Assembly (NCBI RefSeq): GCF_964199755.1
Contig: NC_133899.1
Coordinates: 23,601,446 to 23,665,445 of the forward strand
Direction of reading: 5' to 3'
Origin: Larus michahellis
Taxonomy: Eukaryota > Chordata > Aves > Charadriiformes > Laridae
DNA length: 64,000 bases
Shown: piece by piece, positions 49,962 through 63,029 of the stretch
How positions within the stretch are numbered: position 1 is the first letter of the stretch
How the letters are laid out: each line of letters begins with the position of its first letter
The notes under the pieces: generated by a model
Database searches by the model: none
What the model was told of the DNA's origin: nothing
What the model saw: the letters and a program-made list of their open reading frames with translations, nothing else
Made by a program: the position numbers and the translations under genes

Positions 49962-50990
49962 ACGTTGTTCTCATCTGCGGCAGCGCTCAGGTTTCCACAC
50001 CGTGCTCTCACAGCCAGAGTTTGTAGAGACAGGCCCAGGTCTGACTCTTGTTCTTCAGTTTGAGCATGACTGTTCCTCCTCCTCTTATCTCCTGTGTGTT
50101 TATACACTATAAAATAGTCAGCCAAATTTGGAGTGATATTACAACAAATATGTAAACACAATCCAGCTCTTTTCCCCTTTGAAGGTAGGTACAAGGTTTA
50201 CTCTTCAGTCGGCAGAGGTGTAACGCCATCCCTCAGCTTGTAAAAGGCCCTTTGGCTCGTACCCTGACTACCCAAGCAGTTGTTTTATCCGAAACATTGT
50301 TTAACATACTCTTTTCTCTGGCCCATGATCCTGGTATTTTACTGACCTAAATTTCCCTGAAGCTGGTTACAATCAACCTTTTCTGGTGAAGACTAAGGAA
50401 AAATGTATTTGCCGCTACTGTTCCAACCGTTATTTCTTCTCTCTCGTTAGGCAATAGATATAAGCTTTTACTTCCTGGCCTTTACTTTTAAAATGCAAAA
50501 CAATTATTAGGGGCTCCAACTAAAATTCATTTCGTGTCCTAGGTTTCTTGATTTTACCTCTAGCCATGCACGACATTATCCTGTGCCTTATGCCTTTGTC
50601 TTCTTCACACAGTTCTTTTTTTCAGAGCTGTGGATGATAACCGCCGAGTCTGTCACCCACTTTGGGGAGCTTTCTGTTTGGTCATTTCCACTTAGATTTT
50701 CCAACCACCTACGTCTCTGCCTGAGCTTTTCCAGCTGAAGAGTTGCCACATGTCGGTGTGTTCAAACCGCTCAGACCCGTTCCGCCTCACCTGAAGAGGG
50801 GAGATGAGGTATCTTAGTCCAAGGGTTTTCTGAAGACAGACCGTGGGATCTGTGATCATTTCCATGGAACGGACCACACTTAACCTCTAGCAGATGACCA
50901 AGCAGTATTGTTCCAGAAGGAACATACTAAATTTAGTCACTGAGTCAACATCTGTTTCTTATGTCTGAACAACAGTCCAAACTGATTTTG

Positions 50991-51080
50991 CTCTGTAAGC
51001 GTGCTTTCCTTCACTGTGGTTTCACCACCTGAACTCTCTGTAAGCGTGCTTTCCTTCACTGCGGTTTCACCACCTGAACT
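50991..51080 (+). repeat. 45-bp direct tandem duplication (right copy)
   Basis: Counterpart of 16995-17084, including the single internal difference. Confidence 0.95.
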
Positions 51081-52380
51081 GTATTTCACCGCCTGGAGTC
51101 AGACGTGTTCCAGCATTTACCCTCACCCAGAGCGTCCTGTTCGCATACCTCCCTTCACACTACTGTCGGCACTGCCTAAGAACTTCAGAAATTCGGTCGG
51201 GAGACTTCTAAACACGCATGTAGTAAAAATTAACTACTCAGGCCGGAGCATAGCTGCATTCCAGGTGTTCTGCAGCTCAGAAAGCCTGGAAAAAAGTAAT
51301 CATAAGAAACTCCACATGCAGAGTAAACTAAATTCACAGGAGACTGAAAAATCACCTGGAATGCTGCTACAGTGCTCTGAAAAGAGAGGAGAGTTTAACT
51401 GAGCTTGACAGGCTTCGGCTACAGCTTTTTCGGCACAAGGTGATATAACAATAGGGGATTCTGCCTGGTTTTATGGAGCTATTCCATAAAGAAACGTCCA
51501 AAATTTTACTTCCATGCAATTACTAAGTATTCTGAACCTTGATAATAAGGCATACTTCACACATTCCAACTCTTATAAGAATCCCATTTCACCGAGTCCT
51601 AAATTTTCAGTCTCTCATTAGGCCAAAGTATGTTCACAGGGACTGGTGAGAAAGAAGTCTTCGGTTTTCAGTGGCCTCATCATCACGAGCACAGACCATG
51701 CAAAGGGAGAGTCGGAGCTGCCTGAAATTCTCACACATCTGGAATTGGCTTTGGTGATACGAGTTCCCTGGAGCACACATAGGAAATGCCGGGTGAGCAC
51801 GCTGAACAACTAGGATGGACCGGTGCTTTTTGATTCTGGGAAGTCAAAATTTGAGTCGCTGAACTGGAAAGCCTGCTTTGCCTTGTGCAGAAAACACCTG
51901 AAATCCACCAGGAACGCCTTGACACGAGAAGGCACAAACTACAGGAACTGAAATCCAGGACTAATTCTGGTTTGTTCTTGTTTTAACCCTGAGAAGTAGA
52001 GGATGCCCAGTCTCTAACCCAATATTTAAAATGTGATAGTCACCCCCACTGCAAAGCAAGATGGATTATCCCTAGTACTATTTACTATTTACTATTCACT
52101 ATTCCTGTATAGTCCTAAATACCCCAGTAACAGTACCTATAAACTATGACACTTTTTGAACAAAATAGTCTCTGCGAATGGGAAGCCCTAAAATGCTGCT
52201 TTAATTTATCGTACTTCCAAACAGAACTCCTTTGGGGCAAATCCCAACAGCCAAACAGTCAAGGGCTTTCCCTACTGAATGCAACCGTTACCGTGATGTT
52301 ATGCCCTTAATGCACAACGAGAAGTATTTCCTACCGTGCTGGCTTTCTGGCAGTGGAGCAACACCCACCACTGCCACTTC

Positions 52381-52403
52381 TTTTTTTTTTTTTTTTTTTT
52401 TTT
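52381..52403 (+). repeat. Poly-T tract, 23 bases (right copy)
   Basis: Counterpart of 18385-18408, one base shorter. Confidence 0.95.
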
Positions 52404-53089
52404 AAATTACGTCTGTCTTAAAAAGATCCCGCTAATTAAATGTATGCCTTCTAGATTGTCACTGTTCAAAGCAGTTTAAAGCAGAAGCCTGACTTTCTAG
52501 TGGGCTTTCTTCTTCTGCCAAACTCATCTGCTGAACCCCACTATTAATGGAAGGGTTAGGTCTGTGTCATGGCACCACCATGTGAAAATGCTACTACTGA
52601 AGGTTCTGTTTCAAAAACACAAGCATCCTGGGGATCAGCAGAGTTATGAGAGGAAATACAGATTACAGGGCATCTTAAAGCATGTGTGTAAATGTTTGCT
52701 GGCAAATGACAACAGCTTTCTAAACAAACTAGAACAATGTTGAAATGTGACAGCTTCACACGTAACAGTATTTTAAAACAGTCAGTCCCAGCTGTTAATA
52801 CTGGCTGTATGTTTGGGGCCATATGCTACCTTTTACAATATAAAACCAAGTCCACTTGGCACGTGAAAAACGTGCACCTCTCAGCAATACCTCCCCACGT
52901 TGCATCCGTTCAAAAGATTTAAAGTCCTACCAGTCTTTTCAAAACCAAATGCGTTGCTGTGTTATTTTGCACACATGTAAGCTACCAGCAAGCTTTTACT
53001 GCTGGCGTTTTTCTGTCGCTAGTCTTTTCTCGGCTAATCTCCCACTGTCACTGGAAATCTCACCACGTTGGACGGTTTACTGAAAACAT

Positions 53090-53095
53090 TTTATT
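53090..53095 (-). terminator. Candidate poly(A) signal, right RBBP6-like copy
   Basis: AATAAA on the minus strand, at the position equivalent to 19095-19100 of the left period and at the same distance past the stop. Confidence 0.45.
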
Positions 53096-53518
53096 GTAAT
53101 CAAAAAGTGACGTATCAGGGCTCTGCGTATTCTGCAAATCATTCTGCTGATATTTCATAATCGGTTGTAACAGCTGCTTCTGGCAGGCAATTAAAAAACA
53201 TACTCAACCATGAAGATGTTCACAGTACCTGAAACTCCACCCAAAGTAATGAACGGTGGTTAAAACTAAGATGCCCCAGCAAAACCTTTCACGTTGCATT
53301 GTCACAACTCACAATTCTGAACAAAATGTTCACTTCTATAAAGCTCCAATGTAAAGATCCAGCTGCAATATTTCAAGGGCAGCACAGTCGCCTTCATGCC
53401 GTTACTTGCAACACTTGAATTCGTTCACATTTTAAGAAAATTTGATACAGATGACTTAAGAATTCAGTCTTTTTTTCATTATCTGTCGTTCCATGGAGTG
53501 ACAGATTTCACTTTTTAG

Positions 53519-56500
53519 TCATCCTTCTCTTTGCTCTTCTTCGATTTTTTTCTTCTTGTGTTTGAGTTTTGTCCCAAACTCAGCATTGGGAAAGCCTTTA
53601 TTCTCATCCCCTTTTCTTCTCTTTTGGTGTTTTTTACATTCATTTCCTTTGCCATCTTCCAGCGGATATTCCATGTCCTTCTCATTTGATTGTGGTGGAT
53701 CTTTCATGCCGTGGCGCTCTCTTCCAGAAGGTTTTTCAGGGTCACGTCCATCTCTATTATGACTTCTGTGGCTTTGCCCACCAGGAGAGTCTTCCCTGCG
53801 TCCCCGAGCATATGGCAAATTCTCTCGTCTGGTCCCAGGTGGACCAGACCTATCTGGAGAAATGCTCTCTCTATTTACTGCTGGTCGAGGTTGAGCGCCA
53901 GCAGCAAAGCCCTTGTAAAACTTTTCGTACCATTCTCTATAGTTCCGTTCCCATTCTCTGTATCTCTCCTTTTCAAAGCGACCTCTGAGGTCAACAGATC
54001 TGCCATGGTAAGCTTTCATATCATACGGGGGAACTTCTCGGTATCTCTTAAAGTACTGCCTTTCTCCATCCCCTCGAGGTATAGTCCGTTTAGTGGGAGA
54101 CTGGCCTCGAAACGCTGGAGACCTTGACCTAGAGCGACAGTTACGACTCTTCCCTTTGCCTCTTCTTGGATAGGGTGGTGATCGCGAGAAGGAACGAGAA
54201 GGGGAACGCCTAAATGATCGAGAGTAGGAGCCAGAGCGGGAAGAACCTGATCTTGACTTGGAGTGGGTACACGAACTTCTAGAGTAAAATGAAGCACTAT
54301 AGGGAGACTTGGACCTTAGAAAAAAAAACAACACAAAAACCATAAATGAAGTTAATTCAAAACAGTCACTCTCCTGGTTGATTTTTCTCCTCCCAAAATT
54401 AGTTGTTTGGGGGTTTTTCCCCTCTCCATATGCTTATGTCAAAGCTGCTTTCAGCTGCTGACATAACGCTACTGCAAATTGGAGGACGTGATAACATGTA
54501 AAAGTTTCTGCTTACAAGAGAGAACACCTGCTGCTTTGATAGTGTAAAAGCATAGAGGAAGGGTAAGTTTATATCCACCATTTCTGTCACATGAACTGCC
54601 ACAGCTCTTGATTGACTGAAGGTGGCCTATACTGGCTTCTGCTGGTCCGCAAAGGCACACGTGTTTCACTACTCAGGCACGACATGCAGTGCAAACCCTT
54701 TTTGGTGCAGTAAGACGCAAAAAGAGCAAGTCTTAATGGCTACAGTGCACTATCAAACATCAAGAAGACACGATTCAGCCTGAAGACAGTAAAGCTCCAT
54801 TTTAAAATGCCCGCTCAGTCCATTTAACTTCACTACTGATTTGGCAATTTGTACAGGATGCAAAATACAGCAAAATACGGATTGTACAGCAATTCTACAT
54901 ACAGGACACTTCTAGCCACATGGCCTAGCAAAATTTTCCACATCATAGCTCTAACCAAGGATAGTGACGGCTTCTGAACTCAGCCTCTAGTACTACAACC
55001 CATTGCCATTACTCTAGGAAAGCTACTGGCAGCGTTACTAACAGAGCTGTTCATACTCCTGCCCATGTGATTTTTGGGGACAGAAGACATGAGCTACCCT
55101 GAGCTTTTTCTTCACAAGTTTTGCTTTTATTAGTTTTTAAAGAACCATTTCACATTATTCTGCATATGTTCATTAGCATCATTCCTCCCCTTTAGGAAGA
55201 GACACACCTGCTCCTTAACAACTGCTGCCCAATTCTAACGATCCGTCTGCTGTAGCCTCTGCCGTATGTGAGCTAGTACCCTACATATGAAACCCCCATC
55301 GCTGCTAATCCCTTGAATCATCCAGTCCATCCAATGACAGAAGGATGGAGTGGAACTCCTCCTCATTCTTCTACACAATCTGCTTCTCCCTTACGGACTC
55401 TGCCCTGATTTTAAAGAGGAAAGAGAACAAAGCGGGAGCGTGGTGGCGAGCATTTTTCTCCCTGCTTTCTGTTCATTTGAGATGACACTCATTTCTTGGT
55501 CTTCACACTTGCCCTCCACATCCTCATCCCCGGCACGTCCCTCAGTCTTCTCTCCTCATACTCAGCTTTGCAACTGTGCATGGAGGCTGCCCATGCTGAA
55601 AAGAGACTCCCATCTCCCGTGTGCCGAGTGCCCACCGCTCCTCTGCCACTCCTTGATACGCTTAATGCTTCCCACGTTGTTGATGACATATTTGGCCTGT
55701 TCTTGTCCCTGAACTGTTATTTTCTTCCTTACTGAATTTCAGATTTCAGACAATCTGTGGGATGGATCCTGGTTTCTGTTATTTATTTATCTTAAGATTT
55801 TAGAAACACAATGCACCCTTACAATCTACCTAGAACAAATTTATACCAAAAGGAAGGACGAGCTTGACACTGCGACAATAGATAAGGCAGGCTCCTCTCT
55901 CTCCCTCTGAGAGAAAGCAGCTTGGCTGTTGGAGATGACTATATTGAAGAAATTCAAAATTGTCAGAAACTAACAGCACTGACTTTTCCAATCATGTGCT
56001 CAATCAGTATCAACTAAGTTGCCAAAAAAAAAAAAAAGAGAATGTTGGAGTCTGGTTGCTATCAGGAAATCAATTTTTTCAGCTCTGTTCAGCCAGCAAT
56101 CAAAAGGGTGGCTTTCCATCCGATCCTTTGATTCTGTTTCATTTTTATATGTAACTATAGTGTCCTCAAAAAAACGTCGTTTCTCAGAGTCCTCTTTTCA
56201 ATCATGTACCGGGGTTTTATGTTAAATAATCTCACCGCAAGCACAGACTCCCTCCGTCAAAGCCAATTCAAATTAAGCCGTTTAAACAATAATTACCACT
56301 TGTATTCTCCACAGCTATCTGTGCATTCTTTCTTCATTGTAAATCAGCTGTTGTATAAGGTACGTGTTATGGCCTCGTTACAAGCAGTAATAGATTGAAT
56401 TGCTGTGGAATACTTACAGTTCCCAGCCTGGTCTGCCACCTGCTGAGCGAGGTGTACTGGCTCTCGTTGGATGACGACCTTTTGGAGTCGGGAGAGGACA

Positions 56501-59500
56501 AAGAGAAAAATCCCATTCAGTGTATCTGAAGGCCATTTCTTTACAGAATTTCTGAAGTTATAGTTACTTACCAGTTGTGGGCACTGATTGTCCTTGGGGG
56601 CCCGGAAGACTTGGTAATGCTGGTTGTCTTCGTACAGGAACCTGACAGGCCTTGTGAGTAAATGCAGACGGTTGGAAAAGAAGCTCTACTAAATGCAAGA
56701 ATCACTGCATATGTTGAAATACAACTTACCTTCTCTTTCAACAAACTGCTGACCGACAGCCAGGGAGATGCAGAAGGTTCAGCAGCAGTCACCAGAGCAG
56801 CAGGAGGTATAACACTATCAGCATTGCTACAAAAAAAAACCCCAAATTTTTATTGTTCAAACAGTCTTTTGAAGGGCTACTGTCATGTCTGTAAATATTT
56901 CACATTTACAGTGTTTCAGTGTTTATTATCCAATCTGTACGCGTCACTGACTATGCTGTGTATTACTGAGGATGACTCTGACTTATCATAATATTGATTA
57001 TAGAAATACTGTAGAAAGAAGTACTGTGAAAACACCTGGCCTATTTTACCCAGGATTGTGCTTTTACACTTTTCATGGAAATATTATTTCCTCGGTACTA
57101 AAGAGAAATTAACCCACTCAAGAAGGTTTGCCATAACAAAATGGTTTCTTTAGGAATTGCTAGCCCCTTCAAATGAAAGGGCTCCTGGGGAAAAAGCGTT
57201 CCTCTCTCAGGCTAAGCCTGTACGGAATGACTGATACGGGACCCAAACAAGCAATACTTCTGAGAACATTCTTGCAGGAGGCACACTTCCGACTTTTCAA
57301 AGTGTCCTCTTTCAAAGTGAGGACTTTCACTAAACAGAACTTCCGCAGTTATCTGAAACTGTCACTAATGAGACATAAATGGCTGTCAGCGCAGCTCAAG
57401 GAGAAGAATCTAACTTTGGCATCCTGGTGTCTTTTATGTTCATGTTGATCTACAGATTTACTTACTGCAAAGGTCCAGGAGGTGCAACAGTCATAGTCAT
57501 GAGTGCTGGTGGAGGTGGTGGCGGCTGCTGCTGCTGCTGAATCGTCTGGTGGAGCCCTTTTGTGTAGCCACTTCCATTGCTGAAGCTGTTCACAGCCTAG
57601 AGGCAGAAAAACATTTACCACAAGGTAATATGAAACTTCAGTAGATACATGAACAAAAGCCTCCACAGAGTAAAATTACTTGTGTAGTCCTGTAAATGCT
57701 GTCAATCCTAAAATGAATCAACACACAAATACATGCACACATCGCCTTAAACACTGAGAGTAACAACTGGTCACTCAGAGTACCTGTATCTAAAATACTT
57801 CAGTGTTAACACCGAATTTGACAGTAAGGCAATCACGTTAAACAAAAGCGCGACCTGAATTTGCCCCACTGTCTCTAAAGAGTTGTCAGCTTCTCCAGCA
57901 ACAGATAATGGATTTGAAAAGTAAATGTAGCCGATTTAATTTAGCAGGTTTTGAGGAGATGTAAACTAATATTTTCTTCCCTTTTGGCTTTTTACAAATA
58001 GACTTGTCTTACAGTTTACGTAAAAGTCATCCTGTTACCTTGCGTAGGAACATGTTGGCAATTAAAGCATCAGGGGAAACGTCTGTCTGATGACACGTTG
58101 GGCATGTGTGTTCCTCAGACTCCAGCAATGTTGTTCTAATGCCTGTGCGTAATTAGAATCATCAAAGTAGGTTTAGCCAACAAAAGGAAATTTTGGAGGC
58201 TCCAATCAATCATAAAAAGAGATATATGATTAATGAGTGAATATGGTCTTGAATTGAGAGCATGAAGCTATAGATGTTCAACCATGGAAATCATTTCTAG
58301 GATGCAGCAAATAACTGTGCGGTTTTGATATTTCACTAACGTAACATTTGAAGACGGCTGCGTCTGGATGTTTTGACTGTCCTTTTTTCCACTCTCTAGT
58401 ACAGTGAGAAGTCACCACCCTCCAGGTTAATGAATAAAACGCACCTCAAAAGAACATCAGAAGGACTGAGTTGCAAAGGTTTTAACCAGCTCTCCCGTGG
58501 AGAAGAATGTGGATTAAATGCCTAACTATTGGTTTGTGGCAGACCACAGTAAGGTTGGCTATACTGAGCCGACCAGAGTTGGCTATACCATTTTGTGTGA
58601 GGGAAAGGGCTGTGAGAAAAACTAAATGCATTCAATATCTAATACTGTAATCACCTGCGCAGCTGTGCACTCTTCTAATGCTTGTCCTTCCGCATGTAAA
58701 GAGGATTTAACAAGATACGTAAAAAAGGAAAAAAGCTTTCTGCCTTTTTTTTTCCTTTATACGAGAAGAGTCCTTTCCTATTCAGTGGACACTCAAGTAT
58801 GGAATAGAACTGGTAACAAAGACATTTTGTCATCTCCTGTTTCTGCTTTCAGAAAATCAGATGTGGTGTTTGGAGTGAACGAACCGGGGAGTAACACTTA
58901 CATTCATCACAATAACTGTTTCCACAGCAGGGAATAACGGCCGCATCAGTCATTATCTCTTTACAAATGAGACATAACAACTCATCTGGAACAGGGTCTT
59001 CGGAGGAGGAGGAGGAGGAGGACGGCTCCGCTGGTAAGAAGGGAGGCTTCTCCTTCTTTCCGCTAGCATAAGCTTCCCTGGAGGGCCGGGTGAGGAAGGA
59101 AAAATTTAACAATGGGTACAGGAAAACTTTTCCAAGCTCTGGAGTTCCCGGGGCATGAACAGTAGGACCGCCCTATTTTAATACGAGAAAGCATCACGGA
59201 TTTTGAGGTTAACATACAATGACAATGCTTCCTCCCCCGTGGTTACAGATGCCGGCCAACTTGGCTGCATTGCCACTCAGACATTTACGCATGGTTTCTC
59301 TCCTTCACCTTTTGGTCAGCCCAATTAGTTCCATACTTACGCGTTAATAATTGGTATTGCATATGTTCCGCTCTTTGTCAGCATAGCACCCTTTGTATTG
59401 GGATCTTTCACCTCCATCATGAAACTCCTTGGAATGCCCGTGCTTTTCTTAATTCTGGCAACAGGCTCAACATTTTTGTCCTGTTAAGAAAAGGAATGCA

Positions 59501-62500
59501 GACATAGCTCATCTTAAGACCCACACTTAAAATGACACTTTGATGATTAATTTAAGCAGCAAAAGCCCTTAATTCTCTCCTTCTACCTAGCCTAAGGGTT
59601 ACTCGACCAAAAATACTTATTTTCCTACAGAAATATAGCCAGGATGTTTCAAGGACTTGAGCAGCATTTTGAACTCCGTGGACATTCTTTTGCTAAACTT
59701 CAGCTTCCGCAAGGATTACATATGGCTTAGCTCACCATCCACTCAGAGGAGAGGCACAAACCCACTCCTCCTCCACAGCGCAATGCAGAGGGAGAGCCCC
59801 ATTCAGGGCTCTGAACCAGTCACTGGAGAAACTTAGTTCACCATCGATATGTACGAAGGTTGCATATGCATTCGGCGACTAAAGTTAGATGGCATGAATA
59901 CTCAACCAGAGACTTGTGTCATTAAAACACGCAAATATTCAATAGGTGGGGTCAAGAGAAACATCTTCCTTTTATACGGAATTCTAAACACTGTGAACTG
60001 TCATTAAAAAGCGTTAAAACCAGAAAGATTTTTAATAGTATTGAAATACATAAAAATACGCATGACAGTTCACAGAGAAAGATCTATGGACATATTTAAT
60101 AGCTACGACCAAGAAAAAAGAACATTTTACCTTTTAAATTCCAGGTTTCCCTTGAATTTTGAAGGGGTTTGCAACATTGCCCTATAACCTCTGGATTTCA
60201 CCCCACGAGAAACAATGCCTAATCTGAGTGTTCTTGTATTTGTTATGTAATTGCCACGTGAAAAAGGAAAAGCGAAGTAACACCAGAAGTCCCCTGCACT
60301 CTTACCCCATTCGTTGGGCAGTTCTTTATGTAGTGGCCAGGTTTTCCGCAACGAAAGCATATATAGGATGGTGGAGGCGTATCCCAGGGTTTGGTCATGT
60401 AACTAAAGGGTTTTTGAGAAAAGGAGAAAAAGGTATGCATGTGTCTCTCTTGTTAAAACAAACATCTCTACAATTTGTCCACAATCTTCAAAGAACAGAT
60501 TTGACGTTATCGACACTTACTTGATTGGATTGTATTCACGGCAAGACTGCATCATCATAGCTTTTATTTTGTCTTCTTCGGAAGCATTGGCTGCAGCCAG
60601 ATTGTCGGTCTGTTTAAGAGGTAAGCATTTGACACACGCATTAGAAACACATTTGCGCCCACGCAGCCAGAGACGAGACCACTCACCCCATCCTGTAAAG
60701 AGCAGCACAACGCTAGCTGGGGCTGCATGAAAACAGCTGCTTATAGAAAATACTGTTGTCCTGAAGGTGTTCTGGGCACTCCTTACGCCATCACATGACG
60801 TTTAAGTGCCCGTTAACTTCTTGGGCACTCAAAACCTTAGGCTCTGTTTGCACTTCACATCAAGACTCGTGTAACCAATCCAGTTTTCTTCCAAGCGGAC
60901 TGAAGCCATGTGTAGAAAAAATGACGCTACCCAGTACTCTTCAACTGATTTTTAAGCTCCAGACTACTGGAAGGAGGAGATAGCCACTGTACGTTTACTG
61001 GAGAAAGATGTATGCAACTATCAGTATTTACGCTCTGCAGCGTTAAAAGGACACTCAACTCAAGAGTCGGGGAAGCTCTTTCTGCTTGCTGAAATTCAGC
61101 TTCAGACACAGAAGTGTTAAAAGGAATCAAGCTTTTTATAATCCCTCAGCAAGACAACAGACTCTTTGCAGTAGAAGTTTGGCCATCATGTGCTCTCGGC
61201 AGTCCAAACCACGTGTTTGGACTCCCCCTACTAACTTCTTCATATTAAGTGATTTAACTACAGTAAGGAAAACCTGCAGGTTTTTTCCAGTTGACTGTGT
61301 CCTTTTAACATACAAATTGTCATATAAGCCTTGTGCACCGCTAGATCTTCAAATTATGGAAGCCCGCTGGATTTCTTTAAGCAGCATTTCTTAAAACGCT
61401 TTTATTACACACAAGCCCAGTTACAAGCCGGGTCTAAGGGAGTGACTGTCAATGATTTGGACCTTCAGGTACCCATCCTTCAGATCAGCCCCTCATGGCT
61501 TTGGCTTTATATGCATTCATTCACAAAAGCAACAAACTAGTTTCTACATTTTATTAAATGGTTGTTTCTTAGACATAGTGTTTTCTCAACAGTAACATAA
61601 TCCAGAGGGACATCTCTGAAATCATTTCCATTAACATTTACAGAAAACTTTACAGACGCTTCACTCATTTGTTGGAACCCAAACGGTTTACAAAGCACGT
61701 CCAAAACCCACAAAACATTACTAGGAATAGACCAAAATTGAAATACAGCATTTAATACGTCGTAATCACAAACCAGAAGCTTGATAACACATTGCCTCCA
61801 TGCTAAGCCAGTCTGCACTAAAGAGGTCAGAGAAAGTAACAGGTTTGAGCTGCTGTATTTTTCTGAAATACTTAAATTCTCTCAAAAGCCTAAAAGCGTA
61901 CCCCACTTGGACAGTTTTTCACATTTTAGAGTAAAACTTCACGTGAGGTTCCAGAACTTCACAGACAGGACACGTTTAGGGACAGCACTGATGGAGACCA
62001 CTGTCTTTTGGTGGATACCTTCCAAACTCTTTCTGTTTTTCTTTATTCCCCCCCACAAATGTACACATTAGGAAACGTGTCTCACACTGCAGTGAGAGAG
62101 GGAAGAAGCTCCCAGCGGGAAAAGATTCCTCTTTCTTGGAAATGAACTCCCGCCTGTATTATAATCTTTGTAACTTTAAAGACTAGTGTTTTAATTGGCT
62201 AGCACTACGCCTTTTCACAAGGTGCAATTGCTAGGGCTTTCCCAGACAAAGTTACGCATTGTTGAGCAAAAAATGCAAGCAGTTCCAGAGCAAAACACGG
62301 TATTACAACAGTTTCAGAGGTCACATCTGCTAATACGCCACACATACACATTGGTAGATTCCAATAAATGATTAGGCGCTTTTTCAGAATTTACACAGTC
62401 TGCGTGCAAACAAATTAGGTTGTGTTGCTCACTGTAGGTGCACTACAATTTATGAAGTTGTGCAGCTCTCAAAGAATGGATCTGTAACTGTAATGACCGG

Positions 62501-63029
62501 CAATTCAGAAATAGCCATGCAAGTGTCCGCGTTACAGAAACGCTTCTATTTTGGCTGTGGCAAAGCCCCCTGAAATGTCCACACCTTGCAGCCAATTCCA
62601 TTCTTCTGTAAAAAATGTTTTCGTTTCCAACACAAAATTAACGAGATGTATGAAAAATGGTAAACAGCGTCTGAAGGGCTTCTTTTTTGTCTCTTGAAGA
62701 TGAGTAATCCTGCAACGTTACGTTGAGGCTGATAAGGTACTCCCCTTCTCTCTGCCCAAGCTGGGAACTGCTCTTTACAGGATAGTATCAAAATACACAC
62801 GCATTGTAAAGTTAAAATAAATACTTTAAGTTATTAAAAATTAAATTAAGGTTTTGTTCACATTACAACAGCTATCCAGCTATAGACCACAGCATAAGAG
62901 TTAAAAATACAAAGCAAACGATTTCTTTGGGGAGGGAGTAGGGGTAAGTATTTGACAAGATTATATATATATACATATATTTACCTTCACAAGCTGGGCC
63001 AGAGAAAGAGGTGCAGGAGAGTCATCAAT
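53519..63029 (-). CDS. RBBP6L: RBBP6-like gene, exons 4 to 14, right copy (5' end outside window)
   Basis: Exons on the minus strand: 63029-62985, 60609-60521, 60402-60306, 59480-59341, 59077-58902, 58142-58039, 57596-57466, 56826-56730, 56641-56572, 56478-56418, 54314-53519. Splice sites and frame match the complete copy. Exons 1-3 are expected past base 64000. The zinc knuckle, RING and SR regions are all open. One clear replacement is Tyr to Cys in the SR exon (position 497 of the complete copy). The stop is at 53519-53521. Confidence 0.9.
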